A stretch of 64,000 nt of DNA, from contig NZ_VHIP01000002.1 of NCBI RefSeq assembly GCF_006494365.1, positions 186,001 to 250,000 of the forward strand. Reading direction: 5' to 3'. Positions 56,568-64,000 of this stretch are shown here, one piece after another. Within the stretch, counting starts at the first letter, position 1; each line of letters starts with the position of its first letter. A program made the translations under genes and the position numbers. Source of the DNA: Aestuariibacter sp. GS-14. GTDB taxonomy: Bacteria; Pseudomonadota; Gammaproteobacteria; Enterobacterales; Alteromonadaceae. Under the pieces are notes generated by a model, which saw only the letters and a program-made list of their open reading frames with translations, was not told the DNA's origin and searched no databases.

Positions 56568-56800
56568 GATGTCTCCTTTCTTTATCAGTAAAGACACATT
56601 AGCTAATGCGAGTTGTGTGCCATAACGTATGGTATTGATTATGTTGGGTTTTTGTTGATTTGTGGTTGGGTGAGAACAGCAGGTATAGCTATGGTTACAG
56701 GCAGCTGTGCATTTTTTACAGAGTGTAAATCCGGATTGCGGCAGACATTTTGTTGAATAGTCGTTAAGATCGCCCAATCCACCAGAATCAGGAGAATACA

Positions 56801-57445
56801 ATGGCAAACAGCCACTCAGCCTTTATTGGACTTATGCAGCGTGCACGTAACGTTAAACGCTGGCCACTAATGGCTCAGTTTCAATCTGAAATGCTCTCTA
56901 CCCATATTTATGAAGCATCGGTGATCGCTCATATGCTGGGCGTGATAGCAAAAGAGATATTTAACGAAGCCATTGAACCTGACCGTGTCGCTGCCATGGC
57001 TATTTTTCACGAAGGCAGCGAAATCGCTGGTATGAGTGATATCCCGAGTCCGGTTAAATATCACGATCCGGAAACCACACAAGCCATTAAAAAGCTGGAG
57101 CGGCGCTTTGAGCAGATGCTCATTAAGACCTTGCCTGAGCCGCTTCAGGCCACTTACGAACCCTTAATTGTGCAAGATAAGAATGACGTGCATGTTCGCC
57201 TGGCGAAAGCAGCTGATGTGTTGTGTGCGTATTTAAAGTGTGACTACGAGCTGGCGAAATCCAATCACGAATTTTCCAATGCAATGGAAGAAATGGAAGT
57301 ACAGCTTAAAAAATACCGGGATATGTATCCGTGTGTTGACTACTTCTGTAAGATCTTTTTGGAAGATGCCAAAGGCACGTTAGACGAGCAAACCAAAGAT
57401 TTGAATTGGGTAGAGCACGCTAACCAGGCGAACTTAAAAGGCTAG
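56801..57445 (+). CDS. yfbR: 5'-Deoxynucleotidase YfbR-like HD-domain protein
   Basis: The 214-residue protein aligns by eye with E. coli YfbR: KRWPLM at residues 19-24, then [17 protein letters not shown] and [12 protein letters not shown]. YfbR removes phosphate from dNMPs using a divalent metal held by His, His-Asp and Asp. Here the HD pair reads H70-E71 ([11 protein letters not shown]), a conservative change of a metal ligand; H35 and D139 are present. CAGGAG lies upstream of the ATG. Activity may be retained with altered metal preference, but this is not certain. Confidence 0.88.
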   Translation: MANSHSAFIGLMQRARNVKRWPLMAQFQSEMLSTHIYEASVIAHMLGVIAKEIFNEAIEPDRVAAMAIFHEGSEIAGMSDIPSPVKYHDPETTQAIKKLERRFEQMLIKTLPEPLQATYEPLIVQDKNDVHVRLAKAADVLCAYLKCDYELAKSNHEFSNAMEEMEVQLKKYRDMYPCVDYFCKIFLEDAKGTLDEQTKDLNWVEHANQANLKG

Positions 57446-57482
57446 CATGCTTAAATAACGATCGCGCCAACAAGATAAAGCG

Positions 57483-58049
57483 TTATTCTGCAACCCACAC
57501 AGCCGAGGCCGGAGCAGTCTGACCAGTGCCGCCTTGTATCACCAGCGTGTAATACCGGGTGGGCAACTGCTCAGTGTCGTTTTGGCTGTTATTAACAGCA
57601 GGCTGAGCGCGGGTTTGAGCAGTTTCACAATCATCTTTTACACAAGGTGATTCCGGCAGTTTTCCGTTAACATCCCGTTCAACAACAGAGAAATCTGCCG
57701 GAGGCACAGGTGCGTTTGCCTGTTCTTCTGGCAAGCTGTCAGTGGTACTCGATACAATTCTGTACCACGAAAAACCTTGCTCTTTTGCCAGTGCCGACGC
57801 GCGTTTGTGGGCGTAAGCCTCAATTTGATCAAATGCTGTATGTTCATTTGCTGCATAGGCAATACGAAATGTCGATTCATTCAACTGATGCGTGCTGTAT
57901 CCAAAGGGTTGCGAAGGGCCTGACGGCTGGAATGGCGTTGGTGAAAGATTCGCACAACCCGACAACATACACAGCGTCAGCATGGCTACAAACACCACGC
58001 GAGTAATGCAAGTGGACGTAAACATGCGGTGTAACACAGTAATATCCAT
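57483..58049 (-). CDS. Lipoprotein resembling the CC0125/CC1285 group
   Basis: The 188-residue product has a signal peptide with lipobox MLSGC near residue 32. The mature part has the pattern GYSTHQLNESTFRIAYAANEHT followed by an alpha-helical repeat ending in KEQGFSWYRIVSS, which is the conserved core of small lipoproteins of this type. The C-terminal third is low-complexity with one cysteine pair. AAGGAAGCC precedes the first ATG. Function unknown; monocistronic. Confidence 0.78.
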   Translation of the reverse strand: MDITVLHRMFTSTCITRVVFVAMLTLCMLSGCANLSPTPFQPSGPSQPFGYSTHQLNESTFRIAYAANEHTAFDQIEAYAHKRASALAKEQGFSWYRIVSSTTDSLPEEQANAPVPPADFSVVERDVNGKLPESPCVKDDCETAQTRAQPAVNNSQNDTEQLPTRYYTLVIQGGTGQTAPASAVWVAE

Positions 58050-58205
58050 AATGGCTTCCTTTTCTTGTTACCCGGGATGGGTACTGGTTTACAAGATGTA
58101 AAGCAAACACTGTGCCTTATAAAATTACTATAAAATACATGAGGTTAAACTTTGTCTGCGCGATATCTGAAGCGTGAATTTCACAATGGGTGAAATTTTT
58201 ACAAT

Positions 58206-60164
58206 TCAGCGGCGTTGTCGAATGGGGATCGTTATTTGGGCTAAATCTTCACGGCTCACCGGCTTCAGCAGCGTTTGTATAATGGGTAAACCTTTAAGTG
58301 CTTCAGGATTCGTTTCCGCACCACTTACAATAGTAAACGTTAATGAGTCGGATATGCGCATTAACGACTGGATCAGTTCGTATCCGTTGGCATCGGGTAA
58401 ATGCAAGTCAACCATAACATGGTCGTACGCGTTTGGAGAGTCTGTTATTAATTGTCTGGCTTGTCTGGCACTATTAGCAGCAGTGGTTTGGTATCCAAGG
58501 GCTGTAAGTAGTATTACCATTAGATCGGCAACATCTTCATCGTCTTCTACCACCATCACTGACGCGCTGGCAGGCTGTTGGGATAGGCTGGATACAAGGG
58601 GTGATTCATGCAGGTATCGAATCAGCACATCACTCAGGGCTTGTCGGTCAATTGGCTTGGCAATCACATTATCAAAACCTTGTTCCAGTAAGGATTCCCG
58701 CAGGCCTTTTCTGCTGGCTGCCGTTACGGCCACTACCGGTGTAAATATGCCTTCGCTGCGCAGTGCTTTTAAGCAGTCTATGCCATTCATTACCGGCATA
58801 TGGATATCCATCAATACCAGGTCAAAAGGGGTATTTGCAGTTTGGCTTTCCTGTATTTTTTCCAGTGCCTCCAGCCCGTTTTTGGCATATTGAACACTAG
58901 CCTGAGTGGTTCCCACCAGGCTGCCGGTTAGACGTCTGATATCGCGCAGGTCATCAACAATAAGCACATTGCCGTACAGATCTTTGCGAATACTTACTGG
59001 TGTAGCGCGCTGTGGCGCTTCTAAATCCAAAGTTACCCAATGGCTCACATCATCACATTGTAGTGGGATGGTAAAATGAAACTGACTGCCTTTACCTGGC
59101 TGAGACTCTACGCAGATTTCGCCGCCAATACGGTTGACTAACTCCCGGGTGATGGCAAGTCCCAAACCGGCTCCTCCGTGATTGGCTTGCATCAGATCTT
59201 CAATTTGCTCAAAGGGTTGAAATATTTTATCCAGCTTGTCTTCGGGCATGCCAATACCGGTATCTTCTACGCAGAATATCAGTAATTTTTGGGGCGCACT
59301 TGCCTTAATCCTAATGGTTACCTGACCATTCGGAGTAAACTTAATCGCATTGTTAACCAGATTAATCAGCACCTGACGAAGCCGGGTGGCGTCGGTGCTG
59401 ATTTCTTCCGGAATGTTACTGTCGGCCACAACGGTTAATACCAATCCTTTCTCACTGGCTTGCATTACCATCAGGCTGTAGAGATCAGATAAAAAGCTGG
59501 CCAGATGCAGGGCAGAGGGGCTTAATTCCAGTTTGTTTGCCATGATCCGGGACATATCAAGTAAATCATTTAACAGGCTCAATAAGTGTTTACTGTTGTT
59601 CAGAATAGTTGAGAGTTCTTGTTGAATGGGCTCGTTGCTGTGGTTGTCCAACAGCATTTCCGTGTAGCCAAGAATCGATGCCAGCGGCGTGCGAAGTTCA
59701 TGACCAAGATGCGCAAGAAATTTATCCTTTGCCTTGTTTTGCTGTTCAATTCGGTTGCGCTCAAGCCGTTCAGTTTCTATTTCGCGGCGAACCAGTGCGT
59801 AGCGAATCGTGCGCATAAAACGGGGTGTGTCGATTTCTGATTTCGTGAGAAAATCTTCTGCGCCCGCCCGCATTACCATGTCATCTACCACACTGTCGGC
59901 CTGACCTGTCAGCACAACAACGGGAATGGATACCGATAAGGCTTTTAACTTTGCCAGTACATCAATGGCATTTTCTTTTCCCAATCGGTAATCAAGTAAA
60001 CACAGATCAAATGGTTGTTCTTTCAGCAATGAAATGGCCTGATCGCCATTTTGGGCCCAACTAATAGAAAACGTCGGTGATTTGCACTGTGCCAGTGAGT
60101 CGGCAGTAAGCAAATAATCGTCTTCATCATCTTCGATTAGCAGTAACTCAACATGGTCAGTCAT
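58206..60164 (-). CDS. Hybrid histidine kinase, REC-HK-REC-REC
   Basis: The 652-residue cytoplasmic protein has a receiver at about 5-120 (LCLLDYRLG), a histidine-kinase dimerisation domain near 150-215 (HLGHELRTPLASILGY), an ATPase domain to about 370 (VNNAIKFTPNG, GIGMPEDK, GAGLGLAI), and two further receivers at about 393-510 (LVLMDIHMPVMNG) and 533-648 (VMVDLHLPDANG). No transmembrane helix is present, so its input probably comes through the first receiver. It ends a five-gene phosphorelay operon and may be a hub passing phosphate among the other members. Confidence 0.92.
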   Translation of the reverse strand: MTDHVELLLIEDDEDDYLLTADSLAQCKSPTFSISWAQNGDQAISLLKEQPFDLCLLDYRLGKENAIDVLAKLKALSVSIPVVVLTGQADSVVDDMVMRAGAEDFLTKSEIDTPRFMRTIRYALVRREIETERLERNRIEQQNKAKDKFLAHLGHELRTPLASILGYTEMLLDNHSNEPIQQELSTILNNSKHLLSLLNDLLDMSRIMANKLELSPSALHLASFLSDLYSLMVMQASEKGLVLTVVADSNIPEEISTDATRLRQVLINLVNNAIKFTPNGQVTIRIKASAPQKLLIFCVEDTGIGMPEDKLDKIFQPFEQIEDLMQANHGGAGLGLAITRELVNRIGGEICVESQPGKGSQFHFTIPLQCDDVSHWVTLDLEAPQRATPVSIRKDLYGNVLIVDDLRDIRRLTGSLVGTTQASVQYAKNGLEALEKIQESQTANTPFDLVLMDIHMPVMNGIDCLKALRSEGIFTPVVAVTAASRKGLRESLLEQGFDNVIAKPIDRQALSDVLIRYLHESPLVSSLSQQPASASVMVVEDDEDVADLMVILLTALGYQTTAANSARQARQLITDSPNAYDHVMVDLHLPDANGYELIQSLMRISDSLTFTIVSGAETNPEALKGLPIIQTLLKPVSREDLAQITIPIRQRR

Positions 60165-60174
60165 GGCCTGTTAC

Positions 60175-60627
60175 TCAGCTGTTTTGTGGAAGTTCAACAA
60201 TTTCTATCCAGTAGCGGCCGAGGGATTTCATAAGCTCAACTAAGCCTTCGAAGTTTACTGGTTTGGTGATGTACGACGCCGCGCCTAAATCATAGCCTCG
60301 TAACATGTCTTCTTCTTCTTTTGACGTGGTTAAAATAACCACCGGAATTCCCCTTAAAGCGGGGTCCGCCTTGATTTCCTGCAAGGCCTCACGTCCATCC
60401 ATTCGGGGCATATTCAGGTCAAGCAGAATCAGGCTGGGGCGAGGAGAGCTGGCTGGGTCGCTGAAACGCCCCTCCCGACGCAAATAAGCCAACAACTCCA
60501 CGCCGTCTTCAACGCATTGCAAATTGTTAATTACACGCCCTTCGGTGAGCGCGTCCAGCGTGAGAAGACGGTCGTCTTCATCATCGTCGGCCATTAATAT
60601 AGTTATAGGCACACGGCTATGTGGCAT
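60175..60627 (-). CDS. Single-domain response regulator
   Basis: This 150-residue protein consists of one receiver domain of the Rcp1 type: acidic pocket in MADDDEDDRLLT, phosphoacceptor in LILLDLNMPRMDG, a threonine in VVILTTSKEEED and a lysine in SYITKPV. It has no output domain, as expected for a phosphate shuttle. It overlaps the upstream kinase gene by 11 bases and the hybrid kinase starts 10 bases after it. Confidence 0.93.
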   Translation of the reverse strand: MPHSRVPITILMADDDEDDRLLTLDALTEGRVINNLQCVEDGVELLAYLRREGRFSDPASSPRPSLILLDLNMPRMDGREALQEIKADPALRGIPVVILTTSKEEEDMLRGYDLGAASYITKPVNFEGLVELMKSLGRYWIEIVELPQNS

Positions 60628-62128
60628 CCTGGGTCACTCCTTGTTGTCTTGCGTTGTCGAAAGGTTGCCCATCTAAGGGTAAATACATGTCGAATCGGGC
60701 GCCTTTGCCTGGTTCACTAAATGCAGTTATTAGGCCGTTGTGGCGCTCAACTATGCGTCGGCACACTGCCAAACCTATGCCGGTGCCTTTGTATTCTGAG
60801 CGGCCGTGAAGGCGCTGAAAGGGAGCAAAGATTTTCTCTGCAAATGTTTGTTCAAAGCCAATGCCATTGTCTTGCACTGTAAGCTTCACCCATGCCAGTC
60901 CCGGCAGTAAATGATGAATTTCCTGATCATGGCTATTCACGTGCTCACAGCGCAACGAAATTTCAGGTGGCACTTCTGCATGCTTAAATTTGAGGGCGTT
61001 TGAGAATAAATTTAAGAATAACTGCGACATCTGTGAAGCGTCAGCTTTCATTACCGGTAAAGGCTCTACAACAATGTGCGCCTGCGTCTCTTCGATGGGT
61101 ATTTCCAAATCCTCAAGAATAGCCGAGACAACCTCATTTAAATCGGTATCGGTAAAATCCTTGCCACGGGTGGTTACCCTTGAAAATGCCAACAGGTCAC
61201 TGATAAGCATCGACATCCGCTCGGCTGCATTGAGCATTCTGTTGAGGAAGTCTTGTCCGCGTTCGTCTATTACATCCTGGTAGCCGGTACTTAAGCGATT
61301 GCCAAAGGCGCGAATTTTCCTGAGCGGCTCCTGGAGATCGTGAGAGGCTACAAACGCAAAATCTTCTAATTCGCGGTTACTGCGCGCCAGTTCCTCTGAA
61401 TACACTTTGAGTTCTGACGTGCGTTCTTCCACTCTCGACTCCAGCACCATGTTGTGATGCTGAAGTTCGCGGCGGTGCTTAATGGTTTCCCGAATGTTAA
61501 TTCGCAACAGAAAAAACATACCGACAATAAGCAGCCCGGTGGTTACCGAGGAGATGATCAGGTTGTTCACGGAATCAATGCGAAGCTTAACCAGCGACGC
61601 GACATGCAGCTGTTGTAATCTTCGTTCTTCCTCTGCAATCTGGTTAAACAAGGTTTCAAATCGATCGTACAGCGCCAATCCAACCTGAGAATTAAAAATG
61701 CTCAGGGCTTTGGCGTGCTTGTCGGCGCGGGCCAATTCCACGGTCTCAATAAGCTCATTCAATTTTTGCTTAGCCAGTTTAACCAACTCTCCGATACGCT
61801 GGCTTTGCGCTTCAAAGTCAGATTTGATGGCGTTAGCTTCAACATCGGCAAGCAGTTTGTTTACCTGGTTGAGTGTTTTCTCATAGTCTTCCAGATAGGC
61901 GGGATTATCTGACAGTAGAAAGCCGCGTTGACCTGATTCTGTGCGCAGAACGGCAACGTGCAGGGCATTAACAGAATCGATTACCTTATTGGTGGTAAAT
62001 ATACGCGCTTCTACGGCGGCTAGTTCATCCAATGTATGAATGGTATAAATTGAATTTGCAGTAATAACAACCACTATTAAAGCGATCATTAGTACCCAGG
62101 AGGATGCCGTTCGAATCAATCGCTTCAT
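60617..62128 (-). CDS. CHASE3-domain sensor histidine kinase
   Basis: The 503-residue kinase has a helix near residues 10-30, a periplasmic CHASE3 sensor (HVAVLRTESGQRGFLLSDNP and two long helices) and a second membrane helix near 190-212. After a coiled coil come HDLQEPLRKIRAFGNRL and an ATPase domain (LFSNALKFKHAE, DNGIGFEQ, GTGIGLAVCRRI). The HisKA and ATPase features resemble phytochrome-like kinases paired with Rcp1-type receivers, such as the one encoded next. It overlaps the 77-residue gene upstream by 4 bases (ATGA). Confidence 0.92.
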   Translation of the reverse strand: MKRLIRTASSWVLMIALIVVVITANSIYTIHTLDELAAVEARIFTTNKVIDSVNALHVAVLRTESGQRGFLLSDNPAYLEDYEKTLNQVNKLLADVEANAIKSDFEAQSQRIGELVKLAKQKLNELIETVELARADKHAKALSIFNSQVGLALYDRFETLFNQIAEEERRLQQLHVASLVKLRIDSVNNLIISSVTTGLLIVGMFFLLRINIRETIKHRRELQHHNMVLESRVEERTSELKVYSEELARSNRELEDFAFVASHDLQEPLRKIRAFGNRLSTGYQDVIDERGQDFLNRMLNAAERMSMLISDLLAFSRVTTRGKDFTDTDLNEVVSAILEDLEIPIEETQAHIVVEPLPVMKADASQMSQLFLNLFSNALKFKHAEVPPEISLRCEHVNSHDQEIHHLLPGLAWVKLTVQDNGIGFEQTFAEKIFAPFQRLHGRSEYKGTGIGLAVCRRIVERHNGLITAFSEPGKGARFDMYLPLDGQPFDNARQQGVTQDAT

Positions 62129-62358
62129 TCAGGATTATCCTGTGAATCGGGACGATTTCTTGCCACTATCTGACTCAGGCTCTCGCTGCAGGATTTGCAT
62201 TCAGTTATGATTTTATCGAGTGCAATCATCGCTTTTTCTAAAGTCACATCGCCATTGAGTGCCATTTTAATCAGCTCGGCTTGCATGGTTATGCGATTCA
62301 AAGGACGACGTGCATCGTGCACGTCAACCTGCAATTGTTCAAACTGTTGCTCATTCAT
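62125..62358 (-). CDS. 77-residue protein resembling an isolated kinase dimerisation domain
   Basis: The protein is almost entirely helical. Residues 14-19 read HDARRP, matching the spacing of the kinase H-box (HExRxP) of true histidine kinases, and a second helix (TLEKAMIALDKIITECKSCS) would complete a two-helix DHp hairpin. There is no ATPase domain. It could act as a phosphotransfer protein or a decoy for the neighbouring kinases. The start follows the sigma-54 regulator stop by 20 bases and the end overlaps the CHASE3 kinase start by 4. Confidence 0.75.
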   Translation of the reverse strand: MNEQQFEQLQVDVHDARRPLNRITMQAELIKMALNGDVTLEKAMIALDKIITECKSCSESLSQIVARNRPDSQDNPE

Positions 62359-62378
62359 TCCTTGCGCGTTCCTTCCTG

Positions 62379-63719
62379 TTATTTATCGCTGGCGCTGAGG
62401 TCACCGTAAGCATGTAGTCGGTTGTACAGGGTTTTTGTACTAATACCAAGCATTTCTGCTGCCGTGGTTTTATTGCCATCTACTTTTTCAAGCGTGGCAT
62501 AAATGAGTTCTTTCTCAACTTCTTCTATGGTTCGTCCGGCTTTTAAGCCCGAAGATAAGTTTTGCTTTTTGGCAAACGGCGACTCAATCGTTTTTGGGAG
62601 ATCCAGCGTACTGCTTTGCGGATCACTCATAATGGCAGCCCGATGTACAAAGTGACGAAGTTCCCTGATATTGCCTGGCCAGTCATACGCAGACAGTTGC
62701 TCGAGTTGACTGGATTGCCACTGATACTGCGTACCATTTTCTTCGTTTAGCTGGTGAATAAAATACTCGGCCAGCATGGGAATGTCATCTTTGCGCTCGC
62801 GCAATGGCGGGATCGTGATGGGGAATACGGCTAAGCGAAAATAAATATCTTCACGCAGTACTTTGCTTTGGGCAATTTCTTCCATTGAACGATTTGTGGC
62901 CGATACTACTCGGCAATTAACCGGGATAGTTTTAGTTCCACCTACGCGAATAACGACTTTATTTTCCAGCACCCGCAATAAATTAGGCTGCATGTCGATA
63001 GGCATTTCGGTAATTTCGTCCAGGAATAACGTGCCGTTTTCGGCCTGTTCAAATACGCCTGCTTTTTTTCCTACTGCGCCGGTAAACGCGCCTTTTTCGT
63101 GGCCGAACAATTCACTGCCAATTAATTCTTTGGAAAATGCACCGCAGTTTGTGGCGACATAAGGGCCTTCGGATTCTGATGCCTGATGTATTGCGGCTGC
63201 TACCACTTCCTTGCCTGCACCACTTTCGCCTAACAGCATCACATTAGCCTGCGTTTTACTGACCCGGCCGATCAGCTTATACAATTCATGCATGCACGCT
63301 GATTCGCCAATCAGGTGGCCAAAATGCTTGGTAAAGGCGGGCTTTTTAGCGTTAGGCGAGGAACGGGCAGAAGACTTACGACTTAATACCTGCTCGATAT
63401 CTTCGCGTTGAATAGGTTTTACCAGGTAATCCACTTTCGGTCCGCAGAGGTCTTTAATGATGCCTCTAACAGATGGATGACCGGTGATCAGGGTAACATG
63501 GGTTGGAGATTTTTCAGGAAGCGATTCCAGTAAATGTAACCCGGAACCGTCCGGTAGCATGAAGTCCAGTAATATGTGGTCGAAGGTTTCTTTTTTAACC
63601 CAATCCCGGGCCTCTTCCAGATTGGTAGCAGTAAGTACCTCGTGGCCTAAAAACTCGATAATAGTGCAGGCTACGTCCAGAAATTCAGTATCGTCGTCGA
63701 CAAGCAGTACAGTAAGCAC
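62379..63719 (-). CDS. Sigma-54-dependent response regulator (NtrC family)
   Basis: The 446-residue protein contains a receiver (HILLDFMLPDGSG, lysine in DYLVKPI), an AAA+ ATPase at about 135-370 with Walker A GESGAGKE and the sigma-54 contact motif ELFGHEKGAFTGAVGKKAG, and a C-terminal Fis-like HTH (TTAAEMLGISTKTLYNRLHAYG). It activates promoters read by sigma-54 RNA polymerase when phosphorylated. It opens the five-gene operon 62.4-58.2 kb; kinase partners follow downstream. An upstream sigma-54 promoter could not be confirmed. Confidence 0.93.
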   Translation of the reverse strand: MLTVLLVDDDTEFLDVACTIIEFLGHEVLTATNLEEARDWVKKETFDHILLDFMLPDGSGLHLLESLPEKSPTHVTLITGHPSVRGIIKDLCGPKVDYLVKPIQREDIEQVLSRKSSARSSPNAKKPAFTKHFGHLIGESACMHELYKLIGRVSKTQANVMLLGESGAGKEVVAAAIHQASESEGPYVATNCGAFSKELIGSELFGHEKGAFTGAVGKKAGVFEQAENGTLFLDEITEMPIDMQPNLLRVLENKVVIRVGGTKTIPVNCRVVSATNRSMEEIAQSKVLREDIYFRLAVFPITIPPLRERKDDIPMLAEYFIHQLNEENGTQYQWQSSQLEQLSAYDWPGNIRELRHFVHRAAIMSDPQSSTLDLPKTIESPFAKKQNLSSGLKAGRTIEEVEKELIYATLEKVDGNKTTAAEMLGISTKTLYNRLHAYGDLSASDK

Positions 63720-63834
63720 GGGAGCATCCTTTCATTAAATAAAACTCTGGCGATAGTTCAATTACGGAAGGCCAGGTTGTTGGGATCAAAAAAATTTTAA
63801 TAATTCGGTGTGGTAGATGTATACCCGTGCCGGC

Positions 63835-64000
63835 TTATTCTGACACGGAATCTATTGAGGGTAACGACATGGTCTGATAGCGCAATTCCCCTAAAAATGA
63901 TCTTGCCGCAGGCCCGAGTCGATCTCCGTCGGCAAAGCATAAGAATAATAACGCTTTCCTGACGCCGCCTTGATCCAGTGGCAGCGGTTTTAATACGCCA
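63835..64000 (-). CDS. LysR-family regulator, C-terminus only
   Basis: Reading the minus strand from the window edge gives 55 codons to a TAA at 63835-63837, with the sequence GVLKPLPLDQGGVRKALLFL followed by CFADGDRLGPAARSFLGEL. This is the usual final segment of the LysR effector-binding domain. The DNA-binding part lies beyond the window. Confidence 0.7.
   Translation of the reverse strand, partial: GVLKPLPLDQGGVRKALLFLCFADGDRLGPAARSFLGELRYQTMSLPSIDSVSE

Overview
The window looks like a chromosomal segment from a marine gammaproteobacterium, most likely of the Alteromonadales. That is an inference from protein character: a YbiT-type ABC-F ATPase and a YfbR nucleotidase close to the enterobacterial forms, a Dld-type D-lactate dehydrogenase, several TonB-dependent receptors, a decayed PEP-CTERM protein and a DUF1328 protein. 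Coding density is high on both strands. I see no rRNA, tRNA, insertion sequence, prophage or CRISPR array.

Region 1 (1-16.2 kb) is mostly housekeeping and general metabolism: the start of an HDOD protein, a large exported protein of unknown function, a LysR regulator, ABC-F (ybiT), a glutathione S-transferase, a glycine-zipper miniprotein, a BrxR/CapW-like WYL regulator, an acyl-CoA ligase facing an AraC regulator, a lactate permease, an exported alpha/beta hydrolase, a YcbL-type metallo-hydrolase, a RidA-like protein and an MFS pump. Region 2 (16.2-19.8 kb) is an arsenic operon arsR-arsC-arsH-acr3 under a perfect 32-bp palindrome, with an atypical SDR gene upstream. Region 3 (20-24.8 kb) holds a decayed DUF1194/PEP-CTERM gene and a four-gene operon of unknown membrane proteins, one of them a 59-residue protein starting at GTG.

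Region 4 (25-41.1 kb) is a catabolic island for 4-hydroxybenzoate, protocatechuate and probably gallate. PobA makes protocatechuate. A fused LigBA/GalA-type extradiol dioxygenase opens the ring. LigC, LigI, GalD, LigJ and LigK take the product through pyrone dicarboxylate and oxalomesaconate to pyruvate and oxaloacetate. An AAHS transporter (PcaK-like) and a TonB receptor would supply substrate. Two LysR regulators with a duplicated helix-turn-helix flank the lower-pathway genes, and a PobR-like AraC regulator faces pobA.

Region 5 (41.1-46.9 kb) is a co-directional set that I read as a copper-acquisition system: an OprC-like TonB receptor with a CxxxM...HxM motif, a RegB/RegA-like redox two-component system, a PepSY membrane protein and a PepSY protein fused to a [2Fe-2S] ferredoxin domain. 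Receptor, redox sensor and a possible metal reductase in one transcription unit make this the most interesting locus here.

Region 6 (47-58 kb) contains D-lactate dehydrogenase, a BON-domain protein, an MlaA-MMPL-4TM operon suggestive of lipid trafficking, an endonuclease/exonuclease/phosphatase-family lipoprotein, small envelope proteins and YfbR. Region 7 (58.2-63.7 kb) is a five-gene phosphorelay operon: a sigma-54 response regulator, a 77-residue protein that looks like an isolated histidine-kinase dimerisation domain, a CHASE3 kinase, a single receiver and a REC-kinase-REC-REC hybrid. The window closes with the C-terminus of another LysR regulator.
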